Shown here: positions 18,433 to 28,596 of the stretch, piece after piece
Position numbering within the stretch: the stretch's first letter is position 1
Layout: each line of letters starts with the position of its first letter
Notes under the pieces: generated by a model
The model's database searches: none
What the model was told of the DNA's origin: nothing
What the model saw: only the letters and a program-made list of their open reading frames with translations
Position numbers and translations under genes: made by a program
Origin: Euryhalocaulis sp050486445
Lineage (GTDB): Bacteria > Pseudomonadota > Alphaproteobacteria > Caulobacterales > Maricaulaceae
Reading direction: 5' to 3'
DNA length: 64,000 nt
Assembly (NCBI GenBank): GCA_050486445.1
Contig: JBJHDH010000004.1
Coordinates: 52,676-116,675 of the forward strand

Positions 18433-18936
18433 TTACGCAGGCGCCAGCGTGGCCTGCGCGATTTTCCATGCGCCGTCCGTCTTCACGAAGTCAGCGGTCA
18501 GCATCCGGGCAGACTCGGCGCGCACCACGCCCTCGCCCTGGAGCTTCGCCATCTCCACCAGCGGGCAGGACGGCGTGATCGGCGTTTCCGTCCGTACGGT
18601 GCAGGCGGCGGAGAGCCGCGCGCCCGTCCGGTCGGCGGAAAGCTCGATAGCGGAAAGCGCACCCGCATCGGCACCAATGAAGCGCACGGTGTCATCGGCC
18701 GGCGGCCGGTCCGGGTCCACGAACAGCGCCCGCGCCTCCTCCGCCCGGCCCGCATTCACCGCCATCACATACCGGGCGGCCAGATCGCGGATCGCGTTGA
18801 TGTCTTCCAGCCGCGCCAGCCGCTCCGCCGCGTCATCGCCCGCCTGCGCCATGCCCGGCGCAGCGGCGGCCAGCGGCGCGGCGATCACCGAGCCGATCTT
18901 CAGAAAGTTGCGCCGTGTGGATTGCATCGTCGTCAT
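18433..18936 (-). CDS. Tat-exported SnoaL-like domain protein
   Basis: A 167-residue protein with a twin-arginine signal (STRRNFLKIGSVIAAPLAAA) and a SnoaL/NTF2-fold mature part: LARLEDINAIRDLAARYVMAVNAGRAEEARALFV at the front and FVKTDGAWKIAQATLAP at the end. A GTG at 18951 overlaps the upstream stop (GTGA). ATG 18936 is preferred because an AAGGAG site lies directly before it. It is in one operon with the MoaF-like gene and may act on the same ligand. Confidence 0.78.
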   Translation of the reverse strand: MTTMQSTRRNFLKIGSVIAAPLAAAAPGMAQAGDDAAERLARLEDINAIRDLAARYVMAVNAGRAEEARALFVDPDRPPADDTVRFIGADAGALSAIELSADRTGARLSAACTVRTETPITPSCPLVEMAKLQGEGVVRAESARMLTADFVKTDGAWKIAQATLAPA

Positions 18937-18947
18937 CGCGCGCTCCT

Positions 18948-20702
18948 TCACGATTGCGGTTCGAACAGATGCGCCACCTCGAACTTCCCGGCATGGCGGG
19001 CATGGGCGCCGACCGGGCCGAGGCTGAGGCCGTTTTCGCCGGCATTATAGCCGATGCCGCAATCGTGCATGGTGCGCATATTGAGCAGGATAACGCCCAG
19101 CACGCCGTTGCACGCCTCCTCCAGCCAATAGGTGAGATAGATGCCCTCGCGGATTTTTACCTGCTCCGACGGCCCGGCCCAGGACATGCCCGCCGATCCG
19201 TCGGCCCCGAAAATGATCCAGGACGCGGTGTTCGGCGTCGCATAGAGATGCATCGAGGTCAGGCCCGGCGAATAGTTCCAGGTGATCGCCCGGCCCGCCA
19301 GCTCGTCGGTGAATTTGTGGCGGCGATAAAGCGGCGGGGTCAGCCCCTCCATCTCGATCACGCCAAAAATCGTCTTCGCCCGCGCTTCCTGCCCGTACCA
19401 CGGCGTACCGATGGCGCCGTGAACCAGCGTGGCCATGCCGTGCTCGAAATCCGCCGCCACGATCTGGCAGTCATGGTCGCGCTCTCCGCCCAGCAGATGG
19501 CCGAACAGGATGACATGCGGCATGGACTCCGAGGCTTCATATTGCTCGGACCGCCAACGCGACGTTCCCTCGCGCCGCCAGCGCAGATTGGAGGCGTCCT
19601 GAAACTCGTATTCGATGGCCGAGCCATTGTCCCAGCGCAGCGTCATCGACTTGCCCGCCAGATAGTCCGTCGGCGGCGTGCGATTACCGGCCATGGCGCT
19701 CGGCTCAAAAATGCGGACCGAGCGGGCGACGGCGGCGTCCACTTCCGCCTTGCTCATCGGCAGCCATGTGCGCGCCGGGCGATAGACGCGGCGCGAACCC
19801 TTGGGCAGAGGCGAGCCATCCGCCGGGGGCGGCATCACCGTGCCGGCCGTGGTGTCGCCGAACGGCTCGAACCGCGCGACCTGACCGACCCACTCTCCGG
19901 TTCCGGTGAACATGTAATAGTGGAAATTATCCGTGGCGTCGAAGCCGAGCTGCACGCCCGCCTGCCGCGACGCGTTCACGTTCATCACATAGAGCGTGAA
20001 CTCGCCGGAAAACTCGCACCATGTGCGCGAATAGATATAGAGGTCGTCATTGATCTTGACGTAATCGGACGGCGCGCAGAATCCGATCTCGCCGCCATCC
20101 TTCGAGAACTCGGCGACATTGCTGTAAAAAACGGTGGAATAATATTCCAGCGTCCGTTCGCCATTGTCGCGGGTCCAGTGATAGGCTTTGCCCTGAGCGC
20201 GATTGGTGAGCGCGTGCCGCGCCTCTGGCGCCGCGCCGCCCGTATCGGCATAGCCGAAATAGATTTCACGCTGGACTTCGCGATTGATGTCCAGACGCTG
20301 GCGCTCATCGCCCGTTCCGATCCAGACCTCGCCGCTGAACCACACCTCGAACACGGTAGCCAGGTTGGTGTCGCGGTCGACAACGACATTATAGCCGCGC
20401 TGCGTGCCCGGAATCATGTGCGAGAAAATGACGACGTTATCCAGCTCCAGCGCGCCATAACCGGCGGCGGCGCTGGCGCCGTTCTCGGAAACCGTGAGGC
20501 GGTTATGGCTGTCGAACGCATATTCCAGCACCGGCCCCTCGTCGGTGACGATGCGCAGGCTCGACCCGGCCAGCGCGGTGGACAGCGGCGATGCGCCGCC
20601 CGGCGCGGATGTAGCGTCCAGCGCCTGCTGAACGCGCTGCTCGCTCAGCGTGGTGTAGGCGATGCGGTGTTTCTGCTCTTTGGCATACCGGATATTCGGC
20701 AT
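18948..20702 (-). CDS. Tandem MoaF-domain protein
   Basis: A 584-residue protein made of two related halves, about 40-270 and 320-570. Each has LAG-x-S/M-LRI-type strands with an EYEF/EYAF segment, then a VVIFSHMIPGTQRGYN or VILFGHLLGGERDHD segment. Each next has an ITWNYSPGLTSMHLY / YHWTRDNGERTLEYYS segment, and finally APSDYVKINDDLYIYSRTW or GPSEQVKIREGIYLTYWLE. The last two resemble the MoaF N- and C-terminal domains (calycin-like barrels), usually found as a single set of about 270 residues. No signal peptide is visible. Function of the family is not established; the barrel suggests binding or isomerising a small hydrophobic molecule. Divergent from the acyl-CoA ligase operon. Confidence 0.75.
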   Translation of the reverse strand: MPNIRYAKEQKHRIAYTTLSEQRVQQALDATSAPGGASPLSTALAGSSLRIVTDEGPVLEYAFDSHNRLTVSENGASAAAGYGALELDNVVIFSHMIPGTQRGYNVVVDRDTNLATVFEVWFSGEVWIGTGDERQRLDINREVQREIYFGYADTGGAAPEARHALTNRAQGKAYHWTRDNGERTLEYYSTVFYSNVAEFSKDGGEIGFCAPSDYVKINDDLYIYSRTWCEFSGEFTLYVMNVNASRQAGVQLGFDATDNFHYYMFTGTGEWVGQVARFEPFGDTTAGTVMPPPADGSPLPKGSRRVYRPARTWLPMSKAEVDAAVARSVRIFEPSAMAGNRTPPTDYLAGKSMTLRWDNGSAIEYEFQDASNLRWRREGTSRWRSEQYEASESMPHVILFGHLLGGERDHDCQIVAADFEHGMATLVHGAIGTPWYGQEARAKTIFGVIEMEGLTPPLYRRHKFTDELAGRAITWNYSPGLTSMHLYATPNTASWIIFGADGSAGMSWAGPSEQVKIREGIYLTYWLEEACNGVLGVILLNMRTMHDCGIGYNAGENGLSLGPVGAHARHAGKFEVAHLFEPQS

Positions 20703-20814
20703 GTCCTGTCCTCCCCATTCCCCGGTTTTTCAGCATCGTAGCGATGGCGGCCGCCAATCGCAAAGCCCGTTCGCGGCCCGGCCTGAAGACAGGCTTTCGC
20801 GTAAAACCATTTGA

Positions 20815-20836
20815 TCTGGCTCGAATTTTCGCCAGA
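20815..20836. promoter_or_regulatory. Inverted repeat in the moaF-like / CoA-ligase promoter gap
   Basis: TCTGG-CT-CGAA-TT-TTCG-CCAGA: nine paired bases broken by a two-base bulge, in the 167-bp divergent gap and 34 bases before the ligase ATG. It is a candidate operator for a dimeric regulator. No regulator gene is adjacent. Confidence 0.35.
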
Positions 20837-20869
20837 CCGGCTCTATCCTGAATCCGGAATGGAAAACGC

Positions 20870-22477
20870 ATGACCGGCCAGGGGAAAGAATCCTGCATCG
20901 TCCGCGATCTGATCGCGGCGCGCGCGGAGGAGCGGCCGGACGCGCCGGCTATCCTGTTCACGGACGGGCCGGAATGGAGCTTTGCCGATCTGCGCGCGCG
21001 CGTGCGCGAACGCGCCGCCTGCCTCTTCGCGCTCGGCGTGCGGCAGGGTGATTTCGTGCTGTCCTGGCTGCCGAACGGGCCGCACGCCGTGCTGAATTTT
21101 CTGGCGCTCAATGAGCTGGGCGCGGTCTATGTGCCGCTGAACACCGCCTGGCGCGGCGAGGTGCTGCGCCACGGCGTCGAAAATTCCGGCGCCGCGCTGA
21201 TGATCGCGCATGGCGCGCTGATTGAGCGGCTCGCGGACCTCTCCTTCGCGCAACTGGAGCGCATCGTCGTGGTCGGGCCGGAGCGTCCCGCTCTGCCCGG
21301 CCTTACGCTGCTCAGCGAAGACACGCTCTCCGCGCCGACCGGCGCCGAAGCATCAGAGCCGCGAGAGCCGCCGCGCCCGCTGAGCCCGCGCGACACGCAT
21401 ATGGTGATCTACACATCCGGCACCACGGGGCCGTCAAAGGGCGTGCTTGCGTCTTACCGGCACAGCCACGCGGCGGCGCTCGGCTTTCGCAATATCGGGC
21501 CGGGCGATTGCGTCTATACGGCGCTGCCGATGCATCATGTCGGCGGCGTCTATGCCGTGCTGTGGGCGCTGATTCATGGCGGCCCGGCGGTGATGGCGGA
21601 TTCGTTCCGCACCGCGGAGTTCTGGGAAACGGTGCGGCGCTATCGCGTCACCACGACCGGCCTGCTCGGCGCGATGGCGCGCTTCCTGCTGGCCCGGCCG
21701 CCCGCGCCGGACGACCGCGGCCACACGCTGCGCTCTGTGCTGATCGCCCCCTATGACGAGGCGGCGGCGGAGTTCGCCGCGCGCTTCGGCGTCGATGTCT
21801 ATACCGAGTTCAACATGACGGAGCTTTCCGTGCCGCTGTTCACGGGGCCGGCGCCCGGCGGGCCGGGCCTGTGCGGGCGCCTGCAACCCGGCTGGGCCGC
21901 GCGGCTGGTGGATGCGCAGGGCGCGGACATTGCGGAGGGCGCGGCGGGCGAGCTGATCCTGCGCCCCGCCGACCCATGGACGATCAGCCACGGCTATCAC
22001 AACAATCCGGAGGCCACGGCGCGGACATGGCGCGACGGCTGGTTCCATACCGGCGATCTGTTCCGGCGCGACGCCGACGGCCTCTATTATTTCGTCGACC
22101 GCGCCAAGGATGCACTGCGCCGCCGCGGCGAGAATATTTCCAGCTTCGAGGTGGAAAGCGCCATCCTGCTGCATCCCGCGGTGCGCGAGGCCGCCGTGGT
22201 CGCCGCGCCCGGCGCGGAGGGAGAGGACGAGGTGCTGGCCGTTCTGGCGCTGAAAGACGGCGCGGCGCTGGACCCGGCGGCGCTGCTCGAATTTCTCCGC
22301 CCGCGCCTCGCCCATTTCATGCTGCCGCGCTATGTGCGGGTGATGGACGCTCTGCCCAAGACGCCAACGCACAAGGTGGAAAAGCATGTGCTGCGCGCCG
22401 CCGGCGTGACGCCCGATACATGGGATCGCGAGCCGGCCGGCCTGCGCGTGCGCCGCGACCGCCTGGAGCGGCGATGA
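20870..22477 (+). CDS. Acyl-CoA ligase (AMP-forming, class I adenylate-forming)
   Basis: A 535-residue enzyme that activates a carboxylic acid with ATP and CoA. Visible are the P-loop YTSGTTGPSKGVLAS, the A5-type motif VYTEFNMTELS, the A7/A8 region DGWFHTGDLFRRDADGLYYFVDRAKDALRRRGENIS, and the catalytic Lys region PKTPTHKVEKHVL near the C-terminus. Overall it resembles the CaiC/crotonobetaine-CoA ligase branch. The stop overlaps the CoA-transferase ATG (ATGA). The acid substrate is unknown. Confidence 0.9.
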   Translation: MTGQGKESCIVRDLIAARAEERPDAPAILFTDGPEWSFADLRARVRERAACLFALGVRQGDFVLSWLPNGPHAVLNFLALNELGAVYVPLNTAWRGEVLRHGVENSGAALMIAHGALIERLADLSFAQLERIVVVGPERPALPGLTLLSEDTLSAPTGAEASEPREPPRPLSPRDTHMVIYTSGTTGPSKGVLASYRHSHAAALGFRNIGPGDCVYTALPMHHVGGVYAVLWALIHGGPAVMADSFRTAEFWETVRRYRVTTTGLLGAMARFLLARPPAPDDRGHTLRSVLIAPYDEAAAEFAARFGVDVYTEFNMTELSVPLFTGPAPGGPGLCGRLQPGWAARLVDAQGADIAEGAAGELILRPADPWTISHGYHNNPEATARTWRDGWFHTGDLFRRDADGLYYFVDRAKDALRRRGENISSFEVESAILLHPAVREAAVVAAPGAEGEDEVLAVLALKDGAALDPAALLEFLRPRLAHFMLPRYVRVMDALPKTPTHKVEKHVLRAAGVTPDTWDREPAGLRVRRDRLERR

Positions 22478-23580
22478 GCGCCAGCCAGAGTCCGCCTCAG
22501 AGTGCGCAAGGCCCTCTCGAAGGCTTGAAGCTTGTCGAGTTCGCCGGGCTCGGTCCTGCGCCGATGTGCGCCATGCTGATGGCCGATCTCGGCGCCGATG
22601 TGGTGCGGGTCGAACGGCCCGGCGCCGTCTATGACCGATTCACGGTCGAGCGGCGCGGCCGGAACCTGCTTACGCTCGATCTGAAATCGGATGCGGGGCG
22701 CGACGCGGCGCTGCGCCTGATTGGCGCGGCCGACGCGCTGGTGGAAGGCTTCCGCCCCGGCGTGATGGAACGGCTCGGCCTTGGGCCGGACATCGCGCTG
22801 GGGCGCAATCCGCGCCTCGCCTATGGCCGCATGACCGGCTGGGGCCAGACCGGCCCCTATGCTCAGGACGCGGGGCACGACATCAACTACATCGCCATTT
22901 CCGGCGCGCTGCACGCCATCGGCCCGGCGGAGCGGCCCTCCGTGCCGCTCAATCTGGTCGGCGATTTCGGCGCCGGGGCGATGCTGATGGCGTTTGGTTT
23001 GCTCGCGGCGGTGATGCGCGCCCGCGAAACCGGAACGGGCCAGGTGGTGGACGCCGCCATGTCGGATGGAACCGTGGCGCTGATGGGGATGCTCTACGGC
23101 CATCTTCAGCGCGGCACATGGCGCGACGCGCGCGAAGCCAACATTATCGACGGCGGCTCGCATTTCTATAATGTCTATCGCTGCGCCGATGGCGAATGGA
23201 TCGCGCTGGGCGCCATCGAGCCGCAATTCTACGCCGCCTTTCTGGAGGCGGCCGGCATCAGCGATCCAGACTTCGCCGACCAGCACGACCAGGGAAACTG
23301 GCCGCGCCTGAAAGAAAAGCTCGCCGCCCTGTTCGCCGCCCGCCCGCGCGGCGAATGGCTGGAGATTCTGGGCGGCGCCGATTGCTGCGCCGCGCCGGTG
23401 CGCAGCATGACAGCGGCGCCGGACGATCCGCACAACCGCGCGCGCGAAGCCTTTGTGCAGGTGGATGGCGTGACGCAGCCGGGGCCGGTGCCGAAATTTT
23501 CCGGCACGCCCGGCGCAGCGCGCCCGCCAGCGCCCGCCGATCTCGAAACCGTGCTCGCCCGCTGGGGCGCTGTGCGCTAG
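22474..23580 (+). CDS. Family III CoA transferase (CaiB/BaiF)
   Basis: A 368-residue enzyme that moves CoA between acids or racemises acyl-CoA. The N-terminus GLKLVEFAGLGPAPMCAMLMADLGADVVRVERP and GRMTGWGQTGPYAQDAGHDINYIAISGAL are family hallmarks; the Asp in GHDINY is the catalytic carboxylate. HFYNVYRCADGEWIALGAIE also fits alpha-methylacyl-CoA racemases. Start ATG 22474 overlaps the ligase stop, so both are made together. With the ligase it probably handles a branched or bile-acid/carnitine-like acid. Confidence 0.88.
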   Translation: MSASQSPPQSAQGPLEGLKLVEFAGLGPAPMCAMLMADLGADVVRVERPGAVYDRFTVERRGRNLLTLDLKSDAGRDAALRLIGAADALVEGFRPGVMERLGLGPDIALGRNPRLAYGRMTGWGQTGPYAQDAGHDINYIAISGALHAIGPAERPSVPLNLVGDFGAGAMLMAFGLLAAVMRARETGTGQVVDAAMSDGTVALMGMLYGHLQRGTWRDAREANIIDGGSHFYNVYRCADGEWIALGAIEPQFYAAFLEAAGISDPDFADQHDQGNWPRLKEKLAALFAARPRGEWLEILGGADCCAAPVRSMTAAPDDPHNRAREAFVQVDGVTQPGPVPKFSGTPGAARPPAPADLETVLARWGAVR

Positions 23581-23609
23581 ACTTCCCGCCGCGCAATCGG
23601 GGGGAAGAC

Positions 23610-26078
<2,469 letters not shown>

Positions 26079-26080
26079 AT

Positions 26081-26992
26081 CTAGCTGTCCTGACGGGAGA
26101 GCGACTCCAGATAGCGATGCACGTCGGTATTGTCGGCGTCTTCGCCCAGCGTCTCCAGCGCCGCGTCATAAACCGCCGAGGTTTCGGCCAGTAGCGGGCT
26201 TTCCGCCCCCACACCGCGCGCAACCTCCAGCGCCAGACGCAGATCCTTGGCCATCAGCTTCAGCGCGAAGCCGGAGCGGAAATTGCGCGGGATCACATAG
26301 GCAGGGACTTTATGCGCCGTGCCGGTATTGCGCCCGGACGAGGCGTTCAGAATCTCCATCATCACGTCAGGATCGAGTCCAAACCGCTCGCCCGCGATCA
26401 GCGCCTCGCACGCGGTGACAAGGTTGGCGGCGGAGAGGTAATTGTTCAGCGCCTTCATGGCATGGCCGCTGCCCGGCCCGCCGGTGCGCGTCGCCGTCCC
26501 CATCGGCGCGAAGACCGGCCAGGCGCGCGCGACCGCCTCTGGCTCGCCGCCCGCCATGATGGCCAGCGTCCCCTCTACCGCGCGGGGCACGCCGCCGCTG
26601 ACCGGCGCATCGACCAGCGCCAATCCGCGCGCCGCCAGATCGGCGGCCAGCGCCTGCGTGCCGGTGGGAGAAGACGAGCTCATGTCGATCACCACCGAAT
26701 CCGGCGCGAGGCCGGCGGCGGCATTGTCTTCGTCATCCAGCAGCACCTGCCGCACGATGGCGCCATTGGGCAGCATGGTGATGATTGCGTCGGATTCCGC
26801 GCCCAGATCGCGCAGGCTCGCCGCCGCCTGCCCGCCGATGTCCGCGGCCAGACGCGCCGCCGCGCCGGGCGCCGCGTCGAACAGGCTTAATTGATAGCCC
26901 GCCCCCGCCAGCCGCCGCGCCATCGGCGCGCCCATCGCGCCAATCCCGACAAAGCCGATCCGCGCCGGAGCGGAGAGATCAGGACTTGCCAT
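26081..26992 (-). CDS. NAD(P)-dependent beta-hydroxyacid dehydrogenase (HIBADH family)
   Basis: A 303-residue dehydrogenase of the 3-hydroxyisobutyrate/tartronate-semialdehyde reductase family. The Rossmann start IGFVGIGAMGAPMARRLAGAGY, the substrate loop LVDAPVSGGVPRAVEGTL and the catalytic Lys motif GSGHAMKALNNYL are all present. A TTG 9 bases upstream opens the frame, but ATG 26992 is the more likely start. It overlaps the end of the upstream carboxymuconolactone-decarboxylase-like gene by 14 bp, implying coupling. It ends 2 bp from the convergent GH3 gene. Confidence 0.88.
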   Translation of the reverse strand: MASPDLSAPARIGFVGIGAMGAPMARRLAGAGYQLSLFDAAPGAAARLAADIGGQAAASLRDLGAESDAIITMLPNGAIVRQVLLDDEDNAAAGLAPDSVVIDMSSSSPTGTQALAADLAARGLALVDAPVSGGVPRAVEGTLAIMAGGEPEAVARAWPVFAPMGTATRTGGPGSGHAMKALNNYLSAANLVTACEALIAGERFGLDPDVMMEILNASSGRNTGTAHKVPAYVIPRNFRSGFALKLMAKDLRLALEVARGVGAESPLLAETSAVYDAALETLGEDADNTDVHRYLESLSRQDS

Positions 26993-27371
26993 GCTCTTCA
27001 ATCACCGGACCTGCGGAGCGGAACGCATCCACCGCCGCCGGCACGCCGGCATAGACGGCCACATGCAGAAACACCTCGGCGATCTCCTTTGGCGTCAGGC
27101 CGTTATTCAGGGCGCCGCGCGTATGGGCCACCACCTCGTGGCTGCGGCCGAGCGCCGCCAGCATGGCCAGATTCATCAGGCTGCGGTCGCGGCGGGAGAG
27201 CGCATCGCGCCCCCAGGCCTGGCCCCAGCAATATTCGTTCAGCAGATCCTGAAGCTCGCGATTGAATTCGGTGCGCGCGGAAAGCGCCCGGTCGACATAT
27301 TCGTCGCCCAGCACCTCGCGCCGGATGTTCAGCCCCGTTTCGGCAAGCTGTTTGCGGGTCTCATCGGCCAT
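26979..27371 (-). CDS. Carboxymuconolactone decarboxylase family protein (PcaC-like)
   Basis: A 130-residue CMD/AhpD-fold protein. The motif LLNEYCWGQAWGRDALSRRDRSLMNLAMLAALGRSHEV and LTPKEIAEVFLHVAVYAGVPAAVDAF match 4-carboxymuconolactone decarboxylase, including the C-terminal helix with His. The AhpD CxxC pair is absent (one Cys in EYCWG), so a peroxidase role is unlikely. It probably decarboxylates or isomerises a ring-cleavage product in the same pathway as the HIBADH enzyme and the dienelactone hydrolase. Confidence 0.85.
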   Translation of the reverse strand: MADETRKQLAETGLNIRREVLGDEYVDRALSARTEFNRELQDLLNEYCWGQAWGRDALSRRDRSLMNLAMLAALGRSHEVVAHTRGALNNGLTPKEIAEVFLHVAVYAGVPAAVDAFRSAGPVIEEHGKS

Positions 27372-27387
27372 CGTCTTCTCCGGTCAT

Positions 27388-27423
27388 AAAAACGCCCGCC
27401 CCGGAACGGCCCGGAGCGGGCGT
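27388..27423 (-). terminator. Rho-independent terminator after the dienelactone hydrolase gene
   Basis: Stem ACGCCCGC / GCGGGCGT continued by CCGG/CCGG after one mismatch, 6-base loop, and a TTTT run on the minus strand. It lies between the hydrolase stop (27460) and the carboxymuconolactone-decarboxylase-like gene. Confidence 0.75.
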
Positions 27424-27459
27424 GAAATACGCTTTCGTGACCGCTGAGACCAGATGCAA

Positions 27460-28335
27460 TCAGGCCAGCGCGCCCTCGAACAGCGCCAGCAGGCGCGACC
27501 ATGCGCGCTCGGCCTGCGCCTCGTGATAGACGGCCGAATCCGGCACGCACCATCCGTGCAGCGCGCCTTCATAGACCTCGATCTCTGCGGACACGCCCGC
27601 CGCGTCGAATGCCTCGCGCAGCGTCACCTTGGCTTGCGGATCCTGCTCATCGTCATTCTCGGCGACGGCGATCAGCAGGCTGGCCTGCATTTGCGGGATC
27701 AGCAGATGCGGACTGTCCGGGTTGCCGGTCGCCAGCCCCCCGCCATGGAACGAGGCGGCGGCGCGCACCCGCCCGGGCACGGCGGCGGCCGTGCGCATGA
27801 TCTGCGGCCCGCCCATGCAATAGCCGGTCGTGCCAACGCCGCGTGATGTGTCCACCGCGTCCTGACCATCCAGCCAGGCGATGAAGGCGCGCGCATCGCT
27901 CATGTCGGTCTGGTCATCCATCAGGCCGCGCATGGCGAACAGGCGGGGCCGCACATCCGGATCGGCAAAGCTTTCGCCCTCCGCCACCACCGGCGCGGGC
28001 TGGCTGCGGTAAAAGGAATTGACCGTCAGCACGGCATAGCCGCTCTCGGCCAGCCGCGTTCCCATCGCCCGGAATGTGGGGCGCAGGCCCATAATGTCCG
28101 GCCACACCAGAACCGCCGGCGCGGGGCCGGAGACAGGATGCACGAAATGCGCGTCGCACACGCCGTCCGGCGTTTCGATGCTCACCTCGCTTTCGGTCAC
28201 ATCCACGGCGAAAGCCGGGCGCGCCAGCGTGGCCGCCAGCGCCGCGCCGCCAGCCAGCGCGCCGAAGCCGCGCCGGGAAACGCCCCGGCCGCGCAGATAT
28301 TTCTCATCGTCCTTCAGCGTATGTTCGTCGCACAT
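27460..28335 (-). CDS. Tat-exported dienelactone hydrolase family protein
   Basis: A 291-residue alpha/beta hydrolase. A twin-arginine signal is present (SRRGFGALAGGAALAATLARP), after about 20 polar residues. The mature domain carries the nucleophile Cys in GYCMGG, the acid in AENDDEQD, and His in ALHGWC, the Cys-Asp-His triad of dienelactone hydrolases. A GGGAGGA site precedes ATG 28335; the frame upstream to 28443 runs into the palindromic repeat. Export is unusual for an intradiol-pathway enzyme and suggests hydrolysis of a lactone or ester outside the cytoplasm. Confidence 0.87.
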   Translation of the reverse strand: MCDEHTLKDDEKYLRGRGVSRRGFGALAGGAALAATLARPAFAVDVTESEVSIETPDGVCDAHFVHPVSGPAPAVLVWPDIMGLRPTFRAMGTRLAESGYAVLTVNSFYRSQPAPVVAEGESFADPDVRPRLFAMRGLMDDQTDMSDARAFIAWLDGQDAVDTSRGVGTTGYCMGGPQIMRTAAAVPGRVRAAASFHGGGLATGNPDSPHLLIPQMQASLLIAVAENDDEQDPQAKVTLREAFDAAGVSAEIEVYEGALHGWCVPDSAVYHEAQAERAWSRLLALFEGALA

Positions 28336-28378
28336 TGGCGCATCCTCCCATGATCCAGGCATCGGGCCGGCCGGGACT

Positions 28379-28454
28379 CTAGTGTCCTGTTTCCGAATTG
28401 CCGTTCCTGTTGGGGCGAGCGCTAATCGGCAATTCGGAAACAAAAGGACACTAG
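28379..28454. repeat. CTAG-bounded palindromic element 1
   Basis: A 76-base element: outer stem CTAGTGTCCT / AGGACACTAG (10 bp), an AAA bulge on the 3' side, inner stem GTTTCCGAATTGCCG / CGGCAATTCGGAAAC (15 bp), and a 23-base loop. CTAG at each end could be a target-site duplication of a small non-autonomous mobile element. No transposase is nearby. Confidence 0.75.
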
Positions 28455-28467
28455 CAACCCATTGTAT

Positions 28468-28545
28468 CTAGTGTGGCTTTTGTCTCGCAATTGCCGATAA
28501 GAGCCCGCCGCGAACGTCGTCGGCAATTGCGAGACGCCACACTAG
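28468..28545. repeat. CTAG-bounded palindromic element 2
   Basis: A 78-base element 13 bases from element 1: outer stem CTAGTGTGGC / GCCACACTAG (10 bp), a TTTT bulge on the 5' side, inner stem GTCTCGCAATTGCCGA / TCGGCAATTGCGAGAC (16 bp), and a 22-base loop. It has the same plan as element 1 in inverted orientation, with different stem bases on both arms. Confidence 0.75.
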
Positions 28546-28596
28546 CGGAAAATCCGCCGGGGAAAACGCCTGTCTACGCACAGGCGCGTGATGGCT

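Noticed and set aside
18915..20741. A 608-codon plus-strand frame
   Set aside because: It is antisense to the tandem MoaF gene, which has recognisable domains and start signals; the frame has no domain.
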